This document shows positions 10,557 to 21,756 of a stretch of 64,000 nucleotides of DNA, in pieces (the first letter of the stretch is position 1; the number at the start of each line of letters is the position of its first letter). Under the pieces are notes generated by a model. It was not told where the DNA came from, searched no databases, and saw only the letters and a list, made by a program, of their open reading frames with translations. A program made the position numbers and the translations under genes. This DNA is from Paraescarpia echinospica. Taxonomy: Eukaryota > Annelida > Polychaeta > Sabellida > Siboglinidae. The DNA lies in NCBI GenBank assembly GCA_020002185.1, contig CM034537.1, positions 7,302,448 to 7,366,447 of the forward strand, in the 5' to 3' direction.

Positions 10557-11806
10557 ATTAATAATAATATAATAACACTTTATTTTGACACCGTCAAATA
10601 CGGGACGGTTGCCCCGTTCACGGGTGTGTACAAGCATTAAAATACTAAATAGCTTAACAATTTTATTAGTCCAAATAAATAATAAAATAATAATAACGAT
10701 AGGTTATAAAATATGTTAAAACTGTAGAATGTTCCTCTATGTATATTATTTTAAATTATATTTACAAATTAAACTGCATTCGTTAAAAGTAATATTAAAT
10801 GTGTGAAATAAAAAAAAACATTAATACCATGAATACTACAATGATAATAAACAATGAATACTACAATGATAATAAATAAGATAATATGTAATATGTGTGT
10901 TAAAGTCCAATGTCAGTCATGTAAAACCCATTAAGTGGAGAAGAACAATGTCTTTAGTTGTTTCTTAAATTGAGGGATATTGCCGTTGTTGCGCATGTTC
11001 ATGGGAAGTTTGTTCCATAGAGTGGGGCCAGCACAAGCAAATGCACGGCGGCCGAAACGTTCTAATTTCACTCTAGGAACTTGCAGGAGTAACGCGCTTG
11101 CATAGCGTAGGGAACGGGGTGGTGTATATTGGTGTAACAGTGCCGCAAGGTACTCAGGCGTACCATCGTATAATGCCCTGTGCACAAGGACGAGTATCTT
11201 AAACTCAATACGCCTCCTAACAGGCAATCAGTGTACTTTCCGCAGTATTGTCGTCAAGGACTGCCGATCGCCCCGCCGAATCTGCATAACAATTCAAGCC
11301 GCAGACCGCTGAACCATTTCCAGACGATGCAGGTGACGATCGTTTATTCCGAAAAACATCGCATTACCATAGTCCGTGGACCAGACTCTTATATGCACTG
11401 GTGGTAACAGAATCTCGTATCTTTGCAATTACAACATACGTTCGCTACTTGTGACGCCATCGATAGATCAGTGTCAATAAAGAATCCGAGATCTCGGATA
11501 ACGGAGGAGGTGTCAACTAACTGGCCACATATGTTGACGCGGCTTAACGATATAGGAGTACGCAGACTTGGCGAACGGATGACAATGGCTTCGGATTTGG
11601 TGTCGTTCATTACGAGTCTGTTGTCATGGAGCCATATTTTCACTTCCTGTATGCAGGCCTCCATACGTGCAAGGGCTTGTGTGTGGTCGGTTGGTGGGAA
11701 AGTGATGTAGCGTTGAGTGTCGTCTGCATATAGGTGGTGTTGAATTTTGTGCTGTTGTAGAAGTTTGGTTAAAGGTACGATATACTCGTTAAAAAGTATC
11801 GGTCTG
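10557..11806 (-). mobile_element. L2-like retrotransposon, 3' part (copy left of the gap)
   Basis: Minus-strand reading gives the catalytic RT block HHLYADDTQRYI (near 11730), the thumb region, and the C-terminal end WKLP-type block (LWNKLPMNMR, FKKQLKTLFF) ending near 10931, then a 3' UTR with an ATTATTATT tail at 10557-10572. Two TGA codons between 11228 and 11388, a former Arg and a former Trp codon, separate the two long open parts. At its upstream side (11806) it is cut by the CR1-like insertion. The matching 5' half lies beyond that insertion at 21757-23880. Confidence 0.85.
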
Positions 11807-11847
11807 GTAACAAGATTGCCATCCAGAAAATTAACTCTAGATGGCAA
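10931..11847 (-). pseudogene. L2-like RT palm/thumb and C-terminus with nonsense codons
   Basis: Two open parts (11847-11389 and 11227-10931) belong to one protein. The first carries YADDTQ and SEAIVIRSP..VIRDLGFFIDTDL. The second carries PVRRRIEFKILVLVHRAL, TPPRSLRYAS and the C-terminal RRAFACAGPTLWNKLP. The intervening stretch still encodes recognisable DYGNAMFFGINDRHLHRLEM in another frame, so the break is a frameshift plus stops. The first ~13 codons of the 5' part (11847-11807) come from the CR1-like tail and not from L2. Confidence 0.8.
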
Positions 11848-12134
11848 GTGAACAAGGAAGTCTTTTGGCTTATCGGGAGTCCAATACTTTTTATCTACGT
11901 GTATCCCGCCCTTTTAAGGTATGTGTCGATTTTATTTTTAAACATATTCACGCTACTAGCACCAACACAATCAGAAGATAATCTATTCCAATCATTTACA
12001 GTCCTTTGTGAGAATGAGAACTTTCTTATATCTAATCTACACTGCTCCTTTACTAATGTAACTTCATGTCCTCTGGTTCTTCTATCTTTCTTAACTGAGA
12101 ATATCTATCAATATTTTCATAACCATTCAATATT

Positions 12135-13546
12135 TTAAACACTTCTATCTGATCTCCTCTCAATCTCCTGGTCTCTAGTGTTGTTAAACCACATTTTTAG
12201 GCGTATTTCGTAACTAAGATCCCTCAGTTTTTGTATCATTTTAGTTGCTCTCCTCTGCACTCTTTCTAGCATATTTATGTCCTTCCTGCTATAAGGCCTC
12301 CACGCTTGAATACAATATTCTAAATGAGGCCTAACTATTGTTTTGTAAAGCGGTATTATTAGCTCTTTTTTCTTATACGTTATGTTTCGCCTAATTAATC
12401 CAAGGATTTGATTTCCCTTTGAAGCTGCAATTCCGCACTGCTCTGAAACCTTCATATCAGCACTAATGGTTAACCCTAAGTCCTTTTGTTTTACAGTAGT
12501 ACTTAATACAGAACCTCCAATTGTATATTGTACATCTTCGTTCCCATGTCCTGTGTGGAGGCATTTACATTTCCCAAAATTGAACAATATTTTCAATTTT
12601 TCAGACCATTTTATCAATCTGTCAAGATCATCTTGTAAATGCTGTCTATCTTCATCACGTTTAATCCTTCTAAACAATTTTGTATCATCCGCAAATTTCA
12701 ACACCTTGCTTGTTATATCATCGTCCAAATCGTTGATATGTATTAAGAATAATATAGGTCCCAGTACTGATCCCTGTGGTACCCCACTCAAAAACTTATT
12801 TCCAGTTTGAAGCCTCCCCGTCAACTACTACACATTGTCTTCTGTCAATCAGCCATTTTTCTATCCAGTTTATTATACCATTTTCTATGCCATGGGCCTT
12901 TAGTTTAAGCAGTAATATTTGATGTGGCACTTTGTCGAAAGCTTTCAGAAAATCTAAGTAGATTATATCAACTGGTGATCCCTCATAGAAACCCATGTTG
13001 ATATGGGTTTATCAAGTTATGTTTAACAAGAAAATCCACCATGTGATCTTTAATTAGTCTTTCCAATAATTTGCAAATCACCGACGTTAAACTCACTTGT
13101 CTGTAGTTCTCTGACTTGTTTCTGGAATTTTTTTTTAATAACGGTATAATGTTTGCTTCTTTCCATTCTAAAGGAACCACTCCCTCTTCTAATGACAAGT
13201 TAAAAACTGTTGCAAGTGGTACGCTAATTTGTTCTACAATTTCCAATAGTAGTTTGGGCGGAATCCCATCCACTCCAGGTGATTTATTATCCTTCATAGC
13301 CCTTATTTTCTTAGCTACCATTTCCGGGGTTACAATTAACTGTCCTAAATAGTCTGATTCTGCCCCCTTGAATTTAGCCTCTGGTACTTGCAGTGAACTA
13401 ATATCTTCCCTGGTAAACACTGAACTAAAATACTCATTCAGGTCTTCTGCCATTAAGAATCCCTCTGATATTATATTTCCAGCACTATCTTCTAGAGGGC
13501 CGACCTTATCCTGAACTTTCTGTTTGCTCCGAACATATGCATACAA
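12135..13546 (-). pseudogene. CR1-like copy 2 (left allele) reverse transcriptase
   Basis: Three overlapping minus-strand pieces (13546-12983, 12996-12796, 12824-12135) together cover the RT from LNEYFSSVF through [52 protein letters not shown] and KFADDTKLF to RVQRRATKMI. Frame changes occur near 12985 and 12810. The protein after RLKMWFNN is lost by a further shift. The catalytic FADD block is present in this allele. Confidence 0.85.
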
Positions 13547-13920
13547 ACTCTTGCTGTCTTGTTTTATATTACAAGTTAATTTATGTTCATAGCTTCTCTT
13601 CGAATTTCGAATTTCAGTTGTAGCTTAGTTTAGTGCTTCTTTATAAATGTTGTAGTCTTCGTCATTTCCAGTACGTCTATATGACTTCCACATCGTTTGT
13701 TTGTACTTAATTTTTCTAATTGCTTCTTTTGATAAGTATTTCTTTCTGGACCGTTTCCCTTGTTTTTTTAAGGAACAAATTTATCGACGATGCACTTAAG
13801 ATATTCCAGCATTCTGTTGCTGACTTATTCTTCAGTGTGTTGTTCAAGTCTATCTTTCCTAAATATTTCCTCATTACCTTATATCTTCCTTTGTTAAAAG
13901 TTCTCCTGAATTGCTTTTTA

Positions 13921-14841
13921 TTATAACTTTCTGATTTTACTTTGATGGTAAAAATGTATCTGGTTGTGATCACTACTTCCCAGTGGCTCGCATAATTTGA
14001 CATTGTCAACTAATTCATTATGTGAGGACAAAACTATGTCTAACACATTCTCACCCCTGGTTGGCTTTAACACATGTTGAGAAAGGAAACTGTCTTGTAC
14101 TAAAACTAAAAACTTGTGGTCCTCACTCCCCGTACTCTGTAGAGATTTCCATTGTATATGACCATGGTTAAAATTTCCCATAATAACACAGTCCCGTTTG
14201 CTAACTTCCCTTATAGCGTTTTGTACTTTTTCATTTTCTTCTACACTTATGTTTAGACTTCGATAAACTAACCCCACCGTTAACGTTGAGTTTCCTGTAA
14301 CTATGTTACACCAAACAGCTTCTTCGCAATCTGCTTCTCTTTCTAATTTTATTTCATAAGCCTGGATAGATTCTTTAACATATAAAATAACTCCACCTCC
14401 CCTTCTTCCTATTCTATTTTTCCTGAACATTACATAGCCTGTTAGTCCCAGTTCGGCATCTGATATATCAGTGGTGGCCCATGATTCGGTTATACCTATT
14501 ATGTGAGGGTCAATATCTTCTACCATAATGTTATGTTCACTTATTTTGTTTACTATGCTCCTTGCATTTAAACAAACGCATTTATATCCTGATTCAGAAC
14601 AGTTTTCCAGGCTGTTCTTTGCTGATTTATTTCTGCTGTTTTTATATATGCCTCCAGTTTCAGGCTTCTCTGTGAATCCCCTCTGCGAATTAGTTGAAAT
14701 AGATGCAGCCTGTCCCACTGTCAACAGATTGCAGCAAGTTCTCTGAGAAAACTGCTGCCCCTTTCCACTTAGATGGAGGCCATCTCTCATGTACATATCT
14801 TCCCTCCCAACAAAGTATCCCCATAAATCTACGAATCCCAC
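13921..14841 (-). pseudogene. CR1-like copy 2 (left allele) esterase end and endonuclease
   Basis: One frame joins the last part of the SGNH esterase (MRDGLHLSGKG, catalytic Asp/His) through a shifted joint directly into the endonuclease: LNARSIVNKISEH, IIGITESW, RRGGGVILYVK, CVIMGNFNHGHIQW and GSSDHNQIHF. The family GDFN motif reads GNFN here, which replaces a catalytic aspartate by Asn. Like copy 1, the frame breaks directly after SDHNQIHF. Confidence 0.85.
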
Positions 14842-14921
14842 CCACTTCCTCCCCTTACAGGCAAAATTCCTGAGAGAATAATCTGCTCGACTCTTGTCTT
14901 CTTTAACTTCCTCACTAACTG

Positions 14922-15383
14922 TCAGTACGTCTGTACTATCCCAGTTTTTCCCTCCCTGTCAGCATCATTTGTCCCTACGTGTACTAGTATAGACCCTCCC
15001 TTGCCATGCCCCAATACCTTCTCTACCCTTTCAGTCACATGTTCTATCATAGCCCCGGGTAGACAAACAACGACGTCCTTCCCCTCGCTTAGTGTCTTGT
15101 CCGTCTTTCTCATAATGGAGTCGCCCATAAACACCCTCTCCTTCCTCATTGCCCCCTCAATCACTGCCTCAGAGTAACTCCTTCTCCGGTTTGCATCTGT
15201 CTGGTTGTAGTCTTGTTCCCCTGTCTTCTGCTCTCCTGTCACAATACCGTTTGTTCCATTCTTTCCTGACGCTGTTTCTCTTGTCACCTTTCCTCCTGTC
15301 ATCGTCCCTCCCAACTTCTCTTCTGTCACATTTACTCTCACTTCCTTTCTTCCCGTCATCTTTCCTCCCATTGCATTTCCATC
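14922..15383 (-). pseudogene. CR1-like copy 2 (left allele) ORF1, charged region and start of esterase
   Basis: Reading leftwards from the gap: GGKMTGRKEVRVNVTEEK-type repeats, then FMGDSIMRKTD with the esterase nucleophile block, and VHVGTNDADREG. It is continuous in sequence with 20773-21234 on the other side of the gap, where the complete upstream part is visible. Confidence 0.8.
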
Positions 15384-16383
15384 NNNNNNNNNNNNNNNNN
15401 NNNNNNNNNNNNNNNNNNNNNNNNNNNNNNNNNNNNNNNNNNNNNNNNNNNNNNNNNNNNNNNNNNNNNNNNNNNNNNNNNNNNNNNNNNNNNNNNNNNN
15501 NNNNNNNNNNNNNNNNNNNNNNNNNNNNNNNNNNNNNNNNNNNNNNNNNNNNNNNNNNNNNNNNNNNNNNNNNNNNNNNNNNNNNNNNNNNNNNNNNNNN
15601 NNNNNNNNNNNNNNNNNNNNNNNNNNNNNNNNNNNNNNNNNNNNNNNNNNNNNNNNNNNNNNNNNNNNNNNNNNNNNNNNNNNNNNNNNNNNNNNNNNNN
15701 NNNNNNNNNNNNNNNNNNNNNNNNNNNNNNNNNNNNNNNNNNNNNNNNNNNNNNNNNNNNNNNNNNNNNNNNNNNNNNNNNNNNNNNNNNNNNNNNNNNN
15801 NNNNNNNNNNNNNNNNNNNNNNNNNNNNNNNNNNNNNNNNNNNNNNNNNNNNNNNNNNNNNNNNNNNNNNNNNNNNNNNNNNNNNNNNNNNNNNNNNNNN
15901 NNNNNNNNNNNNNNNNNNNNNNNNNNNNNNNNNNNNNNNNNNNNNNNNNNNNNNNNNNNNNNNNNNNNNNNNNNNNNNNNNNNNNNNNNNNNNNNNNNNN
16001 NNNNNNNNNNNNNNNNNNNNNNNNNNNNNNNNNNNNNNNNNNNNNNNNNNNNNNNNNNNNNNNNNNNNNNNNNNNNNNNNNNNNNNNNNNNNNNNNNNNN
16101 NNNNNNNNNNNNNNNNNNNNNNNNNNNNNNNNNNNNNNNNNNNNNNNNNNNNNNNNNNNNNNNNNNNNNNNNNNNNNNNNNNNNNNNNNNNNNNNNNNNN
16201 NNNNNNNNNNNNNNNNNNNNNNNNNNNNNNNNNNNNNNNNNNNNNNNNNNNNNNNNNNNNNNNNNNNNNNNNNNNNNNNNNNNNNNNNNNNNNNNNNNNN
16301 NNNNNNNNNNNNNNNNNNNNNNNNNNNNNNNNNNNNNNNNNNNNNNNNNNNNNNNNNNNNNNNNNNNNNNNNNNNNNNNNNNN
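15384..16383. other. Assembly gap, 1000 N
   Basis: Exactly 1000 undetermined bases, a conventional placeholder length. Flanking sequence suggests that the contigs overlap by about 5 kb here, so no DNA may be missing. Confidence 0.98.
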
Positions 16384-16654
16384 CCCTGTACAGCAAGCAA
16401 GGAACAAGGAGGAGATCAACAAGTTATGAAGTGAATGTAATAAATAGTATGGAACTATTACTTGTGTCAGTTAAATAACTACTTTATTTTGTTCTCATTT
16501 AAATCGCTATTATATGAATACCCTTGCAATATAGTCTGTTTGATTAAGGTATTTTATGCTATGCGTTTATGTTATTTATTTATTATGTTATTCGTGTCTT
16601 AAATAATGTTCATTGTCCAAATTGATTGTAATGAATTCCATCGTATTAGTTAAA

Positions 16655-17904
16655 TTAATAATAATATAATAACACTTTATTTTGACACCGTCAAATACGG
16701 GACGGTTGCCCCGTTCACGGGTGTGTACAAGCATTAAAATACTAAATAGCTTAACAATTTTATTAGTCCAAATAAATAATAAAATAATAATAACGATAGG
16801 TTATAAAATATGTTAAAACTGTAGAATGTTCCTCTATGTATATTATTTTAAATTATATTTACAAATTAAACTGCATTCGTTAAAAGTAATATTAAATGTG
16901 TGAAATATAAAAAAAACATTAATACCATGAATACTACAATGATAATAAACAATGAATACTACAATGATAATAAATAAGATAATATGTAATATGTGTGTTA
17001 AAGTCCAATGTCAGTCATGTAAAACCCATTAAGTGGAGAAGAACAATGTCTTTAGTTGTTTCTTAAATTGAGGGATATTGCCGTTGTTGCGCATGTTCAT
17101 GGGAAGTTTGTTCCATAGAGTGGGGCCAGCACAAGCAAATGCACGGCGGCCGAAACGTTCTAATTTCACTCTAGGAACTTGCAGGAGTAACGCGCTTGCA
17201 TAGCGTAGGGAACGGGGTGGTGTATATTGGTGTAACAGTGCCGCAAGGTACTCAGGCGTACCATCGTATAATGCCCTGTGCACAAGGACGAGTATCTTAA
17301 ACTCAATACGCCTCCTAACAGGCAATCAGTGTACTTTCCGCAGTATTGTCGTCAAGGACTGCCGATCGCCCCGCCGAATCTGCATAACAATTCAAGCCGC
17401 AGACCGCTGAACCATTTCCAGACGATGCAGGTGACGATCGTTTATTCCGAAAAACATCGCATTACCATAGTCCGTGGACCAGACTCTTATATGCACTGGT
17501 GGTAACAGAATCTCGTATCTTTGCAATTACAACATACGTTCGCTACTTGTGACGCCATCGATAGATCAGTGTCAATAAAGAATCCGAGATCTCGGATAAC
17601 GGAGGAGGTGTCAACTAACTGGCCACATATGTTGACGCGGCTTAACGATATAGGAGTACGCAGACTTGGCGAACGGATGACAATGGCTTCGGATTTGGTG
17701 TCGTTCATTACGAGTCTGTTGTCATGGAGCCATATTTTCACTTCCTGTATGCAGGCCTCCATACGTGCAAGGGCTTGTGTGTGGTCGGTTGGTGGGAAAG
17801 TGATGTAGCGTTGAGTGTCGTCTGCATATAGGTGGTGTTGAATTTTGTGCTGTTGTAGAAGTTTGGTTAAAGGTACGATATACTCGTTAAAAAGTATCGG
17901 TCTG
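16655..17904 (-). mobile_element. L2-like retrotransposon, 3' part (copy right of the gap)
   Basis: Same as 10557-11806: the open parts at 17945-17487 and 17325-17029 have identical translations. It directly abuts the 3' end of the CR1-like insertion at 17905. Confidence 0.85.
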
Positions 17905-18232
17905 GTAACAAGATTGCCATCCAGAAAATTAACTCTAGATGGCAAGTGAACAAGGAAGTCTTTTGGCTTATCGGGAGTCCAATACTTTTTATCTACGTGT
18001 ATCCCGCCCTTTTAAGGTATGTGTCGATTTTATTTTTAAACATATTCACGCTACTAGCACCAACACAATCAGAAGATAATCTATTCCAATCATTTACAGT
18101 CCTTTGTGAGAATGAGAACTTTCTTATATCTAATCTACACTGCTCCTTTACTAATGTAACTTCATGTCCTCTGGTTCTTCTATCTTTCTTAACTGAGAAT
18201 ATCTATCAATATTTTCATAACCATTCAATATT

Positions 18233-19404
18233 TTAAACACTTCTATCTGATCTCCTCTCAATCTCCTGGTCTCTAGTGTTGTTAAACCACATTTTTAGGC
18301 GTATTTCGTAACTAAGATCCCTCAGTTTTTGTATCATTTTAGTTGCTCTCCTCTGCACTCTTTCTAGCATATTTATGTCCTTCCTGCTATAAGGCCTCCA
18401 CGCTTGAATACAATATTCTAAATGAGGCCTAACTATTGTTTTGTAAAGCGGTATTATTAGCTCTTTTTTCTTATACGTTATGTTTCGCCTAATTAATCCA
18501 AGGATTTGATTTCCCTTTGAAGCTGCAATTCCGCACTGCTCTGAAACCGCAAATTTCAACACCTTGCTTGTTATATCATCGTCCAAATCGTTGATATGTA
18601 TTAAGAATAATATAGGTCCCAGTACTGATCCCTGTGGTACCCCACTCAAAAACTTATTTCCAGTTTGAAGCCTCCCCGTCAACTACTACACATTGTCTTC
18701 TGTCAATCAGCCATTTTTCTATCCAGTTTATTATACCATTTTCTATGCCATGGGCCTTTAGTTTAAGCAGTAATATTTGATGTGGCACTTTGTCGAAAGC
18801 TTTCAGAAAATCTAAGTAGATTATATCAACTGGTGATCCCTCATAGAAACCCATGTTGATATGGGTTTATCAAGTTATGTTTAACAAGAAAATCCACCAT
18901 GTGATCTTTAATTAGTCTTTCCAATAATTTGCAAATCACCGACGTTAAACTCACTTGTCTGTAGTTCTCTGACTTGTTTCTGGAATTTTTTTTTAATAAC
19001 GGTATAATGTTTGCTTCTTTCCATTCTAAAGGAACCACTCCCTCTTCTAATGACAAGTTAAAAACTGTTGCAAGTGGTACGCTAATTTGTTCTACAATTT
19101 CCAATAGTAGTTTGGGCGGAATCCCATCCACTCCAGGTGATTTATTATCCTTCATAGCCCTTATTTTCTTAGCTACCATTTCCGGGGTTACAATTAACTG
19201 TCCTAAATAGTCTGATTCTGCCCCCTTGAATTTAGCCTCTGGTACTTGCAGTGAACTAATATCTTCCCTGGTAAACACTGAACTAAAATACTCATTCAGG
19301 TCTTCTGCCATTAAGAATCCCTCTGATATTATATTTCCAGCACTATCTTCTAGAGGGCCGACCTTATCCTGAACTTTCTGTTTGCTCCGAACATATGCAT
19401 ACAA
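18233..19404 (-). pseudogene. CR1-like copy 2 (right allele) reverse transcriptase lacking the catalytic segment
   Basis: Same pieces as in the left allele (19404-18841, 18854-18654, 18682-18233), but 80 codons are missing in frame. The sequence runs from KVLKFA straight to VSEQCG, so both aspartates of the FADD block and the following palm segment are gone. This allele cannot encode an active polymerase. Confidence 0.88.
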
Positions 19405-19771
19405 ACTCTTGCTGTCTTGTTTTATATTACAAGCTAATTTATGTTCATAGCTTCTCTTCGAATTTCAGTTGTAGCTTAGTTTAGTGCTTCTTTATAAATG
19501 TTGTAGTCTTCGTCATTTCCAGTACGTCTATATGACTTCCACATCGTTTGTTTGTACTTAATTTTTCTAATTGCTTCTTTTGATAAGTATTTCTTTCTGG
19601 ACCGTTTCCCTTGTTTTTTTAAGGAACAAATTTATCGACGATGCACTTAAGATATTCCAGCATTCTGTTGCTGACTTATTCTTCAGTGTGTTGTTCAAGT
19701 CTATCTTTCCTAAATATTTCCTCATTACCTTATATCTTCCTTTGTTAAAAGTTCTCCTGAATTGCTTTTTA

Positions 19772-20692
19772 TTATAACTTTCTGATTTTACTTTGATGGT
19801 AAAAATGTATCTGGTTGTGATCACTACTTCCCAGTGGCTCGCATAATTTGACATTGTCAACTAATTCATTATGTGAGGACAAAACTATGTCTAACACATT
19901 CTCACCCCTGGTTGGCTTTAACACATGTTGAGAAAGGAAACTGTCTTGTACTAAAACTAAAAACTTGTGGTCCTCACTCCCCGTACTCTGTAGAGATTTC
20001 CATTGTATATGACCATGGTTAAAATTTCCCATAATAACACAGTCCCGTTTGCTAACTTCCCTTATAGCGTTTTGTACTTTTTCATTTTCTTCTACACTTA
20101 TGTTTAGACTTCGATAAACTAACCCCACCGTTAACGTTGAGTTTCCTGTAACTATGTTACACCAAACAGCTTCTTCGCAATCTGCTTCTCTTTCTAATTT
20201 TATTTCATAAGCCTGGATAGATTCTTTAACATATAAAATAACTCCACCTCCCCTTCTTCCTATTCTATTTTTCCTGAACATTACATAGCCTGTTAGTCCC
20301 AGTTCGGCATCTGATATATCAGTGGTGGCCCATGATTCGGTTATACCTATTATGTGAGGGTCAATATCTTCTACCATAATGTTATGTTCACTTATTTTGT
20401 TTACTATGCTCCTTGCATTTAAACAAACGCATTTATATCCTGATTCAGAACAGTTTTCCAGGCTGTTCTTTGCTGATTTATTTCTGCTGTTTTTATATAT
20501 GCCTCCAGTTTCAGGCTTCTCTGTGAATCCCCTCTGCGAATTAGTTGAAATAGATGCAGCCTGTCCCACTGTCAACAGATTGCAGCAAGTTCTCTGAGAA
20601 AACTGCTGCCCCTTTCCACTTAGATGGAGGCCATCTCTCATGTACATATCTTCCCTCCCAACAAAGTATCCCCATAAATCTACGAATCCCAC
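19772..20692 (-). pseudogene. CR1-like copy 2 (right allele) esterase end and endonuclease
   Basis: Translation identical to 13921-14841: end of the SGNH esterase (DGLHLSGKG) running into the endonuclease with GNFN instead of GDFN, ending after SDHNQIHF by a frame break. Confidence 0.85.
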
Positions 20693-20772
20693 CCACTTCC
20701 TCCCCTTACAGGCAAAATTCCTGAGAGAATAATCTGCTCGACTCTTGTCTTCTTTAACTTCCTCACTAACTG

Positions 20773-21690
20773 TCAGTACGTCTGTACTATCCCAGTTTTT
20801 CCCTCCCTGTCAGCATCATTTGTCCCTACGTGTACTAGTATAGACCCTCCCTTGCCATGCCCCAATACCTTCTCTACCCTTTCAGTCACATGTTCTATCA
20901 TAGCCCCGGGTAGACAAACAACGACGTCCTTCCCCTCGCTTAGTGTCTTGTCCGTCTTTCTCATAATGGAGTCGCCCATAAACACCCTCTCCTTCCTCAT
21001 TGCCCCCTCAATCACTGCCTCAGAGTAACTCCTTCTCCGGTTTGCATCTGTCTGGTTGTAGTCTTGTTCCCCTGTCTTCTGCTCTCCTGTCACAATACCG
21101 TTTGTTCCATTCTTTCCTGACGCTGTTTCTCTTGTCACCTTTCCTCCTGTCATCGTCCCTCCCAACTTCTCTTCTGTCACATTTACTCTCACTTCCTTTC
21201 TTCCCGTCATCTTTCCTCCCATTGCATTTCCATCTCTCCTCTCCCATCTCTTTTTCCCTCCTACCTCTTTCTCTACGGTCACTTTCTCCCCTGTCATCTT
21301 CATGCTTGTCACATTTCCTGCCGTCGATCCTCCAATTTCTTCCCCTCCGATCACCTTCCCTCCCCTCAGTCTCCTTTCCTCGGTCTTCTTGCCACTACTA
21401 TGCTCCTTCAGTCTCACAGTATTCCTAACTCTCTCACTGTCGTCTCTCTCCATTCCACCTGTCTCCTTACTGATTCTCATCTCCAACCCTTCACAATATC
21501 TACCAACCTAGCTACCTCCTTCTCCAGACATTCCACCTTCCAACACCCCACGCATTGAAAGGTCAATTCCTCTTCCTTGGTCTCTGCCCATGACTTCCCA
21601 CAGCCGGATAAGGCAAAATCCACCCAACTATGGCAGTCGCGCACACTAAGTGTCTCTTTGCCTTGACTTGCCGCTTGCAAGGCGCCATAT
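20773..21690 (-). pseudogene. CR1-like copy 2 ORF1 with frameshifts
   Basis: Starts at an ATG near 21690 giving MAPCKRQVKAK as in copy 1. A 1-base loss after HLVC shifts the frame, and the finger continues as DCHSWVDFALSGCGKSW...FQCVGC (21680-21477). Another shift after DIVK leads into the charged region and esterase frame (21486-20773), which is continuous here: repeats of VTGEKVTVEKE / GGKMTG type, FMGDS, VHVGTNDAD. It ends near 20773 before the DGLH block, which lies in the next frame. Confidence 0.8.
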
Positions 21691-21756
21691 CAGAATTTAT
21701 TTAATAATAATAATGTAATTAGCTATTTTAAATAGTTTAGTCAAGTGTGACACTAT

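Larger units (their letters stand above)
11807..15383 (-). mobile_element. CR1-like retrotransposon, copy 2, allele left of the gap (cut by the gap)
   Basis: Same family as copy 1, on the opposite strand, inserted into the L2-like element. It runs from the 3' end (11807) through RT, endonuclease and SGNH esterase and into the ORF1 charged region, where the assembly gap cuts it. Several frameshifts break it. It matches 17905-21234 almost base for base apart from a 240-bp segment (12451-12690) present only here, and small indels such as the 7-bp one near 13605. Confidence 0.9.
16384..21234. repeat. Near-identical duplicate of 10291-15383 across the gap
   Basis: The first bases after the gap match 10291 onward, and co-linearity holds to 21234, where the left copy is cut by the gap. 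Differences seen are a CAAG insertion near 16396, small A-run changes near 16907, the absence of a 240-bp segment at 18550/18551, and one 7-bp indel near 19462. This fits two alleles assembled end to end. Confidence 0.9.
17905..21735 (-). mobile_element. CR1-like retrotransposon, copy 2, allele right of the gap (complete to 5' end)
   Basis: Covers the full coding part of the element on the minus strand: ORF1 from 21690 down to about 20640, endonuclease, RT and the 3' tail. The 5' UTR is short (about 45-70 bases) and unlike that of copy 1, so the copy is 5' truncated or of another subfamily. It is inserted inside an L2-like element whose halves flank it. At least three frameshifts lie in ORF1 and more in ORF2, and the RT active site is deleted. 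Confidence 0.88.

Noticed and set aside
15149..16429. Long frames spanning the N gap
   Set aside because: Undetermined bases were read through as unknown residues; no evidence of coding continuity.
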